Part shown: positions 54,041-64,000 of the stretch, piece after piece
How positions within the stretch are numbered: the stretch's first letter is position 1
Layout of the letters: each line of letters opens with the position of its first letter
Assembly (NCBI GenBank): GCA_039566865.1
Contig: CM076962.1
Span: forward strand, 8,240,743 to 8,304,742
DNA: 64,000 bases
Source of the DNA: Aurelia coerulea
Lineage: Eukaryota > Cnidaria > Scyphozoa > Semaeostomeae > Ulmaridae
Direction: 5' to 3'
Translations under genes and position numbers: made by a program
The notes under the pieces: model-generated
Told to the model about the DNA's origin: nothing
The model's database searches: none
What the model saw: only the letters and a program-made list of their open reading frames with translations

Positions 54041-54785
54041 AGTGCGTCAGTTTTTGGCAAAGAATCTCATGGTCAACAGTGTCAAATGCTTTTTTTAGAT
54101 CAATGAAAACTAGGCCCACAAGCTTCCCAAGATCCAGCCCATTGTACCAATCGTCGGTATTTTTAAGTAGGTGGGTTACAGTAGAATGCAGGCGCAAATA
54201 GGCAGATTGGCCAGATGAAAACAGACCGTTATCTTCCATATGCGTATACACCTGATTGGTTACTAGCTTTTCAAAGAGCCTTGAACAGACTGGTAAGACT
54301 GAAATGGGGCGATAATTTGACTTATCAGCCTTGTCCCCATCTTTGAAAATAGGAGTAACTCTAGCAATTTTCCATGAGTCAGGAAACATACTTGTTTCAA
54401 TTGATGTATTAAATAAGAGAGCAAGGCAATTTTCAATGAAAGGTAAAGCAAGCTTCAAAAAGTAGCTAGAGATATTATCAGTTCCAAAGCTCTTTGCTGT
54501 TTTAACCTTTGCAAATGCATCTCTGATTTCTTGCACCTTAATAGTCCTAAAGTGGAACTTTGCTTGAGTTTTGTTCATATCAAAGTCACCTGACAAAAGG
54601 GGGCTTGGAGCTGGACTGATCTTATCAGCAAGATCCTCACCAACTGAGAAGAAGTAACTGTTCATTGCGTCAGGAATATCCTTCTTGTGAATAGTTTCTG
54701 AACCAGACCCCTTAAGAGTATCAATGTTACTTGACTTAGACCTCTTATCGAGAAGTTCATTGATTGTCTTCCATGATTCTTTCAT
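54015..54785 (-). pseudogene. LINE group B linker and RT N-terminal part
   Basis: Reads KESWKTINELLDKRSKSSN, IPDAMNSYFFSVGEDL, SFGTDNISSYFLKLALPF, WKIARVTPIFKDGDKADKSN, YRPISVLPVCSRLFEKLV and FIDLKKAFDTVDHEIL. A further linker piece (HAPICEMRVSEKYCPWIDKD) is at 55090-54842 in another frame. Confidence 0.87.
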
Positions 54786-55096
54786 GTTGCCCTTGCATGC
54801 AGAAATTTTATTATTGTAGTACTCTTTCTTAAGCTGGATATTTAGAGAATTGACCTTGTTGCGAACTTGTCTATATATGAGTCCAACAGAAGTGTGGACT
54901 TACTCTCGACAGCAGATTTCTTTAACTTATCTCTTGTCCGCATTAAATCCCTAAGGTCCTTATCAATCCAGGGACAGTACTTTTCTGAGACACGCATTTC
55001 ACATATTGGGGCATGTTTGTCAACGATCAGAGAGAATAAGCTAGTCCAGTGGTTAACAAGCACATTGATATCATCAGTTTCAGTAAGCATTTGCTC

Positions 55097-55601
55097 CTAA
55101 TCGATCCCAGCAACATGTCTTTAACGGGCATATGTCATGAAGCTGATTGGTTCATGCCATTCAATTCTCTCTATTGTTTATTACAAAGCACAGGATCGAG
55201 GCTGAATTTTCATTCCAATAAAAATTCATGAAACAGAAATAAAAAGTTACGAAACAATGGAATTCCACTCCAAACTTGTTTGTTGTATTAACCAATTGCT
55301 AATGTGACATATATGCTTTGAAAGTCACTGCTTCATTAGCAAGTGGGCACAAAAACTTGAACCTGTGATAAGTCATCGATAACTTGAGCTAATATCGGAC
55401 TCTACTCGTCAAGATAGCTTGTGTCAAAGCCGAAACATTTGGCAGCAGTTGGGAAACAAACTCGTTCTTTTGCCTGCCTCCCGCCATGCTGTCTTCTGCC
55501 TCCGCCATCCCTAAGTTGACATGTAACATGACAACACCAGTCAAAATGACATGCGGGAGCCCAATTCACAGATCGCAAATAAAAAACTGTGATCGCAGAT
55601 C
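55097..55601. other. Unannotated sequence
   Basis: No recognisable frame or element end. The 73-codon minus frame here is Arg/His-rich without a motif. Confidence 0.45.
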
Positions 55602-55962
55602 TTTTTTTTTTTTTTATATACACAATCTAAAAATATACAATTTAACAAAGACATAGTTACAAAAGACGATACCATTGGGAGCATGATAGGCATGGCTACC
55701 CTAAATGATCTTAACAAATATCAATACAGATACAAAAGGCTATACCAAAGTTTCTGTTGGTCTCTCCTAAGGGAGAAACCGGCTTAATCGAAAGATATGG
55801 CGACACTACTGCTTGAATCAAAATTGAAAATTGACAGATTTTGGTATAGTCTTTAGTAACATAGATACATCTACTACACATATATTATTTTATAAGAAGT
55901 TAAAGATTAATAGAGAAGGATGAGACAGAAGATTAATTTACCTAGGTTTGTAATTGCTGGTG

Positions 55963-56935
55963 CTACAAGAAACGCTCTGATGTATGAATGAATTTTAGCG
56001 TTGATTCCAAAATTTCTTTATTTTGGTTATGAGAAAATATTTTATCACCATTCAACATTATTTGCAAAAGGGTTTGATTTGGCAGGTTTAAGATGTTGTG
56101 TAGTTGCAATACTTCGTTAACCGCGCCTAGGAGATCACGCCTTGGATCATCATATGCATGGCATTGCAGCAAGAAGTGTTCAGTATCCTCAATTCTATCA
56201 TTAATTAGACACATTGGGTCAACTGTGTCTCGAAAGTTATGATTGAATTTGTGACAACTTAGCTTACTGAGGCCTACGCGTAGCTGGGTGAGGATGGCAA
56301 CACCTTTTGGATCATAAATTCCATAAGCAGGTTTCTGGGTAGGGCGGATAAGAGAAGAGAGTCTGTTTTTGAATGAGCTTACTGTAGGTGATTCCCTGAT
56401 CTCAGAAGCGAGACTGTCCATTCTTTCAAACAATTGGGATAGAAGCTTGACTCAAAGCGCTCTGTTCTTGCATTTATTTGCCCAACAACAGCCTGATTTC
56501 TAAGAGCATAATTTGACCAACGAAGTTGTGGAATAGGATATCTTGTATATTCCGGAGCAAGTTTATTGATCAACTTAAAGAAAAGAACGAGACGCCTGCT
56601 CCACCCTCTGTCATTTAATGATTCCCAGCCAAGTTCCTTGTATATTTTGTTTCTTGAAGTACCTTTCCACGCGCCAGTTGTGGCTAAGCCAGCAGAATAC
56701 TGGACGGATTCAAGTCGTTCCATCTGACGATGTAAGGTGATTTCATGGCTGAAGTCACACACTTTCTGCGGGATATGATAAATGACATCACCATAGTCGA
56801 GGTGTGGACGAACATAGAGTTTATAAAGTTCGTTTAGAGTTTGTCTTGGCAAGTAGTTTGATTAAAACCGTAGCATACCAATCCCACGTCTCGCTTTATT
56901 GATAGCAGATTGAATATGACTAGAAAACGTCAGTC
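55963..56935 (-). pseudogene. LINE group C RT C-terminal region
   Basis: Frames 56852-56379 and 56433-55963 carry YKLYVRPHLDYGDVIYHIP, WKGTSRNKIYKELGWESLND, NARTERFESSFYPNCLKEW and, after a frame break near 56400, a terminal Cys/His block (CLINDRIEDTEHFLLQCHA). Upstream to 56935 the LTFSSHIQSAINKARRGIGM block is readable. It is close to the plus-strand copy at 31334-32223. Confidence 0.88.
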
Positions 56936-57092
56936 GACTATTCATTCATTCATTCATTCATTCATTTTTATTTATTTAGGCACGGTAGCCCCGTCAATCC
57001 ATATGAACTGCTTTTCAGGGGGCCGTGGCAAAACATTTTCTAATTCAAAAGATCACTATATAACAGTTAACAAAAAAATTAAAGAATTCTCG

Positions 57093-58680
57093 TTAAGGCA
57101 AGTTTTTGATTCTTCTCTTAAAAGTGGCAAGGGAGGGTGCCTGTTTAGCATCAGGTTCAAGTTGATTCCAAAGCTTAGGTCCACGAAAAGATATAGCCCT
57201 CTGCCCATTGTTAGTTTTTCGTAATGGTAACGAGAGATCAGTGTCGGTGTTTCTCAGTTTTCTGACATTTCGAGTAGAATTTTTTTCGAACAAGTCTGAG
57301 AGGTACTCCGGGACCAGACCATTTAGCGATTTGTACATTGTGGTAGCTGTTTCGCTTCTGATAATGTCATTTACAGTAGGCCAATTTAAACTGCGAATTA
57401 ATGCCATAGCAGGCGTATCAAATCGACTTTTAGTTACAATCCTAGCTGCTCGATTTTGCAGCTTCTGCAGGGTTTGCAGTTTAGTCACCCCACAGCACCC
57501 CCACACCGAACAACAGAACCGAAAATGGGGCTCGACGATACCCCTATACATTGCACTCAACGTGTTTTGAGGTAAAGATTTCCTGGAATATTTCAAAAAT
57601 CCAATTGCACGAGAAACCTTAGTACGGAGATTGTAAACGTGTTCTTCCCAATTCAAATTTCTATCGATTATCACACCCAGATACTTTGTTCGGTCTACAT
57701 TTTCAACCTGAGAGTCACCAATAAAAAATAGTGGATGATCAACAGCCTTGTCGGTAATTTTCTTAATTTTGGGCTGGGAACCTACAATCAAAGCTTGAGT
57801 TTTTAAAACATTCAAAGAAAGTTTATTACCCTGCAACCATCGCTTCAAATCATTCAGTTCACTATTCAGAGTTTGGTTTATATCTACTAAGCTCGAAGAA
57901 GAGTAAGAAATACTGGTATCGTCAGCGTACATGGTCACTTTACCTTTCTTCAGAGAAAACGGAAGATCATTGATATAAATCAGAAACAAAAGAGGGCCAA
58001 GACAAGAACCCTGCGGCACACCACAGCGAATATCTTCTGTTTTGGAACCTACCCCATTTACTTTGCAGAATTGCTTTCTATTGGTTAGATAGGACGTAAA
58101 CCAAGTAAGTTCAAGATTATCAATACCATACTTCCTCAATTTAGCAAGTAAAATGTCATGATCTACGGTGTCAAATGCTTTTTTGAGATCAATGAAAATA
58201 TTTGCAGTGTATCTGCCATTGTCCATGTTCACATACCAGTCATCTGTGTTGTTAAGAAGGCAAGTGACAACAGAGTGTAGAGCTCTGAAGCCAGATTGGT
58301 TAGAAAATACATGTTTGTTTTTATTCAAATAATCGTAAAGTTGGTTATAAATATGCTTTTCAAAGACCCTGGCTAAAACAGGCAAGACTGATATAGGTCG
58401 GTAGTTAGATCGGTCATCAGGTTGACCACTTTTGAAAATTGGGGCTACTCTGGCTATTTTCCAGCTATCTGGAAAACAACCAGTAGCAATTGAAAGATTG
58501 AAAATATCACAAAGAGATTCTGAAATAACTGGAAGTGCAAATTTTAGAAAACAACTAGCAATGCCATCAGTACCACATCCCTTTGAGGTTTTGAATTTGC
58601 CAAAAACTTTACGTAACTGGAGAATATCAATAACATGAAAATTAAACTTAGTTTTTTGTGGATTGACCTGGTTTTAAATT
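57093..58680 (-). pseudogene. LINE group B reverse transcriptase
   Basis: A frame of at least 430 codons ends at 57093 and stays open upstream of 58385 (KIARVAPIFKSGQPDDRSNY, RPISVLPVLARVFEKHIY). Further motifs are FIDLKKAFDTVDHDILLAKL, the GVPQGSCLGPLLFLIYINDL block, MYADDTSISY, TKYLGVIIDRNLNWEEHV, EPHFRFCCSVWGCCG and ISFRGPKLWNQL. The palm acids are intact. A frame change near 58640-58680 separates it from the linker. Confidence 0.9.
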
Positions 58681-59283
58681 TCTTATTTAAGACATTATTG
58701 ATAGTCTTCCATGTGTTCTTGAGGTCTCCTTCGCAGGAAGCAATCTTGTGAGTGAAATACTCGCGCTTTAGTTCTCTATTTAATTTATTAACTTGATTAC
58801 GTGCATGTCTATAGGACTGCATCAATAGTTCGGATTTTGAGCGAATAGCTGGTTTTTTTAACTTATCTCTTGCCTTGCACATAAGTTTGAAATCATTGGT
58901 CAACCAAGGACAGAATTTGTCAGAAACACGCCTGTTACGGGTTGGGGCATGTTTTTCAAGAATAAGCGAGAAAATGTTTGTCCATTTGTTAACTACAACA
59001 TTCACATCGTCTGTATTCCACACGATGCCTCTCCAGTCTACCCCTACAAGATCTTTGACAAACTCGGCTTGATCAAAGTTCTTCATTTGCCTTGTAGAAA
59101 TATTTTTGTGTTGTTTTTTGCAAGCACCACGAAATTTCCTGACACAAAAGACCAAATAATGATCACTGAGGCAAGATTTATGTATTCCCGAGGTTACTAT
59201 ATTACTTTTGTTTGTCGTAGCTATATGATCTATTAGAGTAGTAGTGGTCAGTGTCTCACGAGAAGGGCTTTCAATTAATTGAT
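58681..59283 (-). pseudogene. LINE group B endonuclease C-terminus and linker
   Basis: Reads LIDHIATTNKSNIV, LSDHYLVFCVRKFRG (SDH block intact), HAPTRNRRVSDKFCPWLTND and LKREYFTHKIASCEGDLKNT. The apparent 283-codon frame that runs on to 59395 is a fusion across the insertion junction with the group C LINE, not one ancestral protein. Confidence 0.85.
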
Positions 59284-59289
59284 GACTAT

Positions 59290-59756
59290 CAAGCACAACA
59301 CCTAGATGTTTATGTTCGTTAACTTTCATAACGGTTACATCATTGAAGAAGATAGGCGGATGGTCAACAGCGGTCTTTTTCTTAGAAAATGTCACTTCGA
59401 CTGCTTGTTTTGCAGGGTCAGGATGAAAGACATCCTCCAGTCATGCGCCCAGTGTTTGATAAGATCTAAGTCATGATTCAGATCCGCAGCGCATTTATTT
59501 GGGTTGTGAACAACTGAGAAAATTGATGTATCATCGGCAAATAACTTAACATTGCATTTGAGATCTGTTGTCAGATCATTAATGTAAACAAGGAAGAAGA
59601 GGAGACCTAAAATCGATCCCTGTGGAACTCCGGCAGAAATGTTTCCTCATTGTTATGTTTTACCATTCAATACCGTACGTTGCATACGATCCGCTAAAAA
59701 ACTATGAATCAGTGTCAAGAACTGCCCAGATACACCATTACGCCGTAATTTGTAGA
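59290..59756 (-). pseudogene. LINE group C RT palm
   Basis: Broken frames read LRRNGVSGQFLTLIHSFLAD, a GVPQGSILGLLFFLVYINDL block, LFADDTSIFSVVHNPNKCA and, in the last frame, TFSKKKTAVDHPPI and NEHKHLGVVLDS. A stop or frame change lies near 59640 and another near 59420. Confidence 0.83.
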
Positions 59757-59760
59757 TTAA

Positions 59761-60653
59761 CCCTATTCGTACTCGGGGGGGGGGGGGGGCGTTTTTCGCC
59801 CCCCTACCAGTTTTTGCTGCATTACGCTAAAACAACAAGAGATACAACCACCCGTTTTGGTGACTTTCACTCAAATTTCATAGGCAATTAAATTCTTATT
59901 TAGAAACATTTCATTGTTCTACCTCTGATCATGTGACCACAGTATTTGGAGAGTAGTCAACAAAAAAAGCTTAAAATCTCCGTAGTTTTCGTGTCGTTTG
60001 TCTGATCGATCTCAAACATGCATCATTCGATTGCATTTGATGAGTACTTTCATTTGATATATATAAATTTTTCACATTTGCTTATGTCAGCAAAATTTAA
60101 TATCTATTACGTCATTCACATTTATGACGTCATTTACCTAATAAAGAAGTGTCAAATATAAATTTTTTTAGTCTAATTTGCTTCATCTTATTAATTTGAT
60201 TTATTATGAGTCTATATTTACCAGATAAAAGGGAAGGACTGGCAAAAACCTGCGATGAAAGTAAATGCATGCAACAAAAGGCTAATTTAAGGCTAATTGT
60301 GCTAAAAATAGAAACTAAAAACTTTTGCAAAGTATGTATTTTTGAACTATGACATGTTTCCTATTATTTGAAACAAATTTGGAGAAAATCGGTTGAGTGG
60401 TTGATTAAATAGAATTTTTCTGGTTAAGAAGGTATAAATTTGCCAATTTTCGTCAGTTTTTCGGTTGCCTAGCAACGAATCACGTGACTTATTAATTGTC
60501 GTTTTTATATTCGAATAGCCAATTGTATAAAGAACAATATGGAGTAAGTCTTATTGTTATATCTTTTGTAGTTTTGGAGAAAAAGAGGGGGGGGGGGCCA
60601 AAAACGCCCCCCCCAGTACAAGATACCTAAAAAATCTCCCAGTACAGATAGGG
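59761..60653. mobile_element. piggyBac-like MITE, 893 bp, TTAA target
   Basis: CCCTATTCGTACTCGGGGG at 59761 and a right end reading AGTACAGATAGGG at 60653 are flanked by TTAA (59757-59760, 60654-60657). G- and C-runs followed by CGTTTTT or AAAAACG lie inside both ends. Excision with one TTAA rejoins the LINE frame as VWHDGLIYKLRRNG. No transposase. A fragment of the same family is at 7000-7288. Confidence 0.9.
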
Positions 60654-60657
60654 TTAA

Positions 60658-61200
60658 GCCATCGTGCCACACTCTATCAAAAGCTTTTGAAATGTCTAGA
60701 TAAACTGAACGTACATCTAAAGGAGGGTTGCAGTCAAATGCAACAAAGATAGAAGGAACTATTGAGATCAACTGATTAATAGTAGAATCTCCAGGGCGAA
60801 ATCCAGATTGGTTAGGATTTAGCAGTTCATGAACGGAAAGGTGTTCGTACAAAGAATCAAACATTAACTTTTCTAATATTTTACCAAGAATTGGAAGGAG
60901 GGAGATGTGACGATAGTTCTGCTTAAGGTTTTTACCGTTCTTTTTGTGAACTGGGACGACATTAGCTCTTTTGCATATTTCCGGGAAAACACCTTGTTTT
61001 AGGCATGCTTCGAAGATCAACTTTAGAGGAAAGAGGCTATCACCACATATTTTAATCATACGAACAGATATATCATCCCAACCATGTGCTTTATTAGGAT
61101 TTAAGGAATGAATGATATTAAGTATTTTCTCCTCCGAGATCCGGAATTCAGTTAATGGAGGTGCGCTTGACGAAGGTTGACCTGGTACTTCGTAGTACAT
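60658..61200 (-). pseudogene. LINE group C RT N-terminal part
   Basis: Reads ISEEKILNIIHSLNPNKAHG, CKRANVVPVHKKNGKNLKQN, YRHISLLPILGKILEKLMFD, NQSGFRPGDSTINQL and VYLDISKAFDRVWHDG (catalytic Asp) up to the TTAA element. The frame seen beyond 60658 toward 60505 belongs to the insertion. Confidence 0.88.
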
Positions 61201-61918
61201 TGGAGTACAAAGTAGTCGTTAAAAATGTGTGCTTTTGACTCGAAGTCCAACACAAAAGGTCATTTTCCAAGAGAGGAGGAATTACTGGTATTTTCGCTTT
61301 GTTCAAGATTTTGTTAATCAAGGACCAGTACGTTTTCTGACCTGTTTCGGGATTTGAGAGAGTTTTCCCAATTTTTGTGAAATACTGATTTTTAGCATCC
61401 TCGATGATTTTGGAACTTTGCGTTATCATGTTCTGTGTGTCCACTAGTTTGTTATCGGGTCTACCATTCTTAACAAAATTTTTGTACGCTCGATTTTTCT
61501 TTCGGATGAAGTTTTTGATCGACTGTGTTCTCCAGGGTGCCTGTCGAGGCCGAAATGTTTTGGTCTCGTTTGGGATGAAGTTTGAGAAAATGTTTGATAA
61601 GACTTCATTCAACTTCCTTACTTGCAAATTTGGACACTGAAGTTCCTGAAATTTTTCCTGCCAATCATACAATTCAATGCTTCTTCTAATTGCTGGAATA
61701 TTTGCTCGATCATAGTACCAAAGTTTTCGATTGTAGGGAGGTGGAGCTAAGTTACCTGCAGTAATTTTGGCAAAGACAATATGATGATGACATTGCTCAT
61801 GTAAAGTTGGGTGGACGCCAGTTTCTAGAAACAAATTGGGCTGGTTGGTGAATATGAGGTCAATGCAGGATTTGGACTCGCCCATGAAATGGGTTGGTTC
61901 ACAGATCAACTGTTGCAA
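61148..61918 (-). pseudogene. LINE group C endonuclease C-terminus and linker
   Basis: Reads LICEPTHFMGESKSCIDLIF and a CHHHIVF block (aligned to SDHH, Asp replaced). The linker follows, with RPRQAPWRTQSIKNFIRKKN, RAYKNFVKNGRPDNK and TYWSLINKILNK. It overlaps the RT frame out of phase near 61148-61200. Confidence 0.82.
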
Positions 61919-62019
61919 ACAAAGTTCGGACGTAAATGGTTCAAAAAGTTTTCATTCGTCATTCTCACGCTCATTCTCCCACCATTGTGGAGAACGGCAG
62001 TTGAAGTCACCTGTTATGA

Positions 62020-62499
62020 TTATACAGTACGGCATGAGTTCAAAATTTTCCATAAAAATATCAAATTCATCTGATGTTTGGCTTGGACTTCTGGAAGTGT
62101 CGCCAAGTCAGGTCTTTTCTTAGCAGGGAAGGTTTCCTTCATATAGAGCCCCACACCCCTGCGTTTGGTGTTGGATGGATGGTTGCTCTTAAGAAAAGTG
62201 TAACCAGGAAGAACTAATTTAGTCTCATCAACAGAACTGTCAAGGTGAGTCTCAACTATACCAAGTAGGTCGTAGTTATACACAGAGTTGTAGGCCTCAA
62301 TCAATGGGATTCTAACGAAGTCATGTGCACAAATGCTGTTCAAATTCCAAGAGCAAAAGCTGAATATAGAAGTGTTAGGCCCCGGGTTAGGCTCTATATC
62401 ACCACTCAATAAAATGGAGCTGAACGTAATCCATTGCAAATATATCAAGTCGCATGTTTGACACACTACATACGCATACCCGTAACCATGGGTGAGTTC
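62020..62499 (-). pseudogene. LINE group C endonuclease N-terminus with 2A-like motif
   Basis: Just before the endonuclease start (FSFCSWNLNSICAHDFVRIP, YDLLGIVETHLDSSVDETKL, RGVGLYMKETFP) the frame reads ILLSGDIEPNPGPN. This fits the 2A-like consensus D-(V/I)-E-x-N-P-G-P, at about 62378-62401. 2A-like motifs at this position are reported for some animal AP-type LINEs, where they separate an N-terminal product from the enzyme during translation. The frame continues upstream across the TA element into 63469-63727. Confidence 0.85.
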
Positions 62500-62501
62500 T
62501 A

Positions 62502-63466
62502 CCGGGTGTCCCAAAAAAAGGGAACATATTCGATGGGGACTAGCGATGAGAGTATAAATCAAATCGATCCCAAATAAGTTTTGAAGTACTCTTCGTTAGT
62601 TAACTTGAAGATTAATACCTCGTTGGTTGATATTTGCGCATCGAGAGTTGAAATATTAATCTCGAAAGCCAAAATTTGCGTCCCTCTACAAACCAGAGCT
62701 TTTGGGTTTTGGCCTAAACTGCTAACGCGCTGGTTAGGAGAATCTCCTCAGTCAAAGACATTTTTGGACAAGGATCGGTCCTTTGGGTACTCGTTTGAAA
62801 AGAACGTAAAAAGCTGAAAACTAACAAACAAATTAATGAATATAGCCACCAAGGAAAATTTTTCTCTAGTGAAAATGCATTTACAAAAGTAAACCAAGCC
62901 AAGCACAAAAGAGCATTTTTTGATGTTCCCTTCGGCATATACGATTGCTTGTTTCGCAATAATTTCGTGAGAGATGATGCAAAAACATTTCCTTCAAGCA
63001 ATGAAGTTGGTAAGATAGTCTATGTGTTAAAGCCTACGGGACTTATTTCGCTGATGAATAACTTTTCTCAGGCAAGTATAATTTAAACTTTTTGTAGAAT
63101 AAAGAAAGGGGTCTTTTCGGGGCTAAATTCTTCAAATCTGATTGTAAAGTTCACTGTCAGATTTCCATTGAAATGTGTTCCTAAGCACGAGGTTTCTTGT
63201 TTGTACTTGGCTATGATCGTGGAGATTCAACAGCACAGCGAGTTAACAGCTTAGGCCAAACCCCAAAAGCTCTGGTTTGGAGTAGGAGGCAAATTTGGAC
63301 TTTCAAGCTTGATATTCCAACTCTTGGTGCAACAATATCAACAAATAAGGTATCAATCTTCAAGTTAACTATCTAAGAGTACTTCAGAACTTATCAGGGG
63401 TCGAATCAACTTAAATTCTTATCGCTAGCCCCAGTCAAATCTGTTACCTTTTTTTGGGACACCCGG
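62502..63466. mobile_element. Tc1/mariner-like MITE, 965 bp, TA TSD, copy 2
   Basis: It has the same CCGGGTGTCCC ends and internal layout as 10053-11019, flanked by TA at 62500-62501 and 63467-63468. It is inserted in the 5' coding part of LINE group C. Removing it with one TA leaves the frame open (SRILI followed by ELTHGYGYAY). Confidence 0.9.
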
Positions 63467-63468
63467 TA

Positions 63469-63727
63469 TTAAGATGCGACTATTTTGTGACAGAGTAGAA
63501 ATAGCTATTCCTGGAAGTCGTGTAATTGTTTCTGAAACGAAATGGATAAAAACCCGAGCATGAAAGTAAATGTGAGCGAAGAGATGCAAGAAACAAAGCT
63601 CCTCCTGGTGGAAAAATTGAGCCGCAAGAAAATGGAAAGTAGCCGCAAGATGGAGTATTGGAAAATTGAGCCGCAAGAAAATGGAAAGTAGCCGCAAGAT
63701 GGAGTATTGGAACTGAGATGGAGACAA
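63469..63727 (-). pseudogene. N-terminal part of the LINE group C frame
   Basis: The frame runs toward the TA element and continues into the 2A-containing segment after it. It is Phe/Leu/His-rich and includes two near-identical 49-bp tandem copies (about 63612-63709), giving a repeated peptide. No domain is recognised. Whether translation begins here is unclear. Confidence 0.5.
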
Positions 63728-64000
63728 ACATACAGCAAGAGAGGCATAATTTCAATAGTGAAAAAATGAGGGGAACAAATCCTATATGATGGAAGACTTT
63801 TTTGCCCGTTTTATTTGGAAGAGAAAGACTGAAAACTCCAATTGCTGCCCGCCATTGATTCAAATCAACCAGCATCGAAAGGGAAGGATTTCCCTGGCGC
63901 GCTAACGTGCATGCATTTCATGGAACAACTTTTTCCGAATGATACAAGTCTACTTCTCGTTACCCTCTCTATGGACGAAAAACAACAGATTCTGATAAAA
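63728..64000. other. Unannotated end of window
   Basis: Possibly 5' sequence of the group C LINE. Overlapping minus frames reach 63875 but carry no recognisable motif. Confidence 0.4.

Larger units (their letters stand above)
53195..55096 (-). mobile_element. LINE group B, copy 3, internally deleted
   Basis: A minus-strand LINE with its 3' end near 53195 and 5' truncation near 55096. The coding order is linker (55090-54842), RT first part (54785-54015), RT palm (54040-53441), then a direct jump to the last codons (PAETKQASSLNSFKQSI and stop near 53401). Compared with the copy at 46950-48497, more than 100 residues between the VEP block and this end are deleted. Confidence 0.87.
56942..59283 (-). 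mobile_element. LINE group B, copy 4, inserted in LINE group C
   Basis: The 3' tail (CATT)n is at about 56942-56966 and the 5' truncation at 59283. The flanks carry GACTAT at 56936-56941 and 59284-59289. Deleting the element and one copy joins the group C frame as GVVLDSRLTFSSHI. The coding remains span endonuclease C-terminus, linker and RT. Confidence 0.9.
55602..63730 (-). mobile_element. LINE group C, copy 2, near full length with three nested insertions
   Basis: A poly(T) run at 55602-55615 marks the poly(A) tail of a minus-strand LINE. Its coding remains continue at 55963-56935, 59290-59756, 60658-62499 and 63469-63727. The gaps are filled by a group B LINE (56942-59283, TSD GACTAT), a TTAA element (59761-60653) and a TA element (62502-63466). 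At each junction the frame resumes across the duplicated target. Without the insertions the LINE is about 3.9 kb. It includes an N-terminal extension with a 2A-like motif, an endonuclease, RT and a C-terminal Cys/His block. The 5' end is not fixed. Confidence 0.87.

Noticed and set aside
58544..59395. A single 283-codon LINE protein
   Set aside because: It is a fusion across the GACTAT junction of a group B LINE and the group C LINE it entered.

Overview
This window looks like a repeat-dominated stretch of a metazoan nuclear genome, most likely a cnidarian such as a stony coral. That assignment is inference from the mixture of CR1/L2-like LINEs, Penelope-like elements, cut-and-paste transposon families and TTAGGG repeats; no host gene fixes the taxon. 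No tRNA, rRNA, CRISPR or convincing host gene was seen. The one long intact reading frame (35976-40796, minus, about 1606 codons) lies inside a DNA transposon.

Layout. 0.5-1.6 kb: a foldback element and a small MITE. 1.7-6.6 kb: two decayed minus-strand LINEs. 6.7-8.2 kb: a GGAAC satellite, a piggyBac-like fragment, an 8-bp-TSD MITE and a LINE endonuclease fragment. 8.2-14.6 kb: two arrays of one ~248-bp satellite in opposite orientations, with a TA-flanked 967-bp MITE between them. 15.3-25.5 kb: an array of ~340-bp units broken by a LINE; the LINE is broken by a TWA-TSD element, and that by a 4.27-kb element with 9-bp TSD and inverted minisatellites. 26-34 kb: small palindromic elements, a LINE split by an 8-bp-TSD transposon, and a hammerhead-ribozyme-like motif. 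34.3-43.6 kb: a LINE split by the 6.26-kb transposon carrying the long frame. 44-50.8 kb: Penelope-like elements split by two LINEs and ending at a telomeric-repeat block. 51.5-55.1 kb: a pure (ATC)n tract and an internally deleted LINE. 55.6-63.7 kb: one LINE of about 3.9 kb expanded to about 8 kb by three insertions.

The parts relate mainly by nesting. In several places the target-site duplication can be read on both sides and the interrupted LINE frame resumes across it, giving relative insertion ages. LINE groups used below: A (copies at 1.7 and 49.5 kb), A' (4.4 and 16.1/21.1 kb), B (34.3/41.7, 46.8, 53.2 and 56.9 kb) and C (30.1 and 55.6-63.7 kb).

The strongest leads are: the 6.26-kb TIR element with its nuclease-like, cysteine-rich protein; the hammerhead-like motif and the telomeric-repeat junction linked to Penelope-like sequence; the inverted satellite with three-monomer periodicity; and the 9-bp-TSD element with minisatellite-bearing inverted ends.
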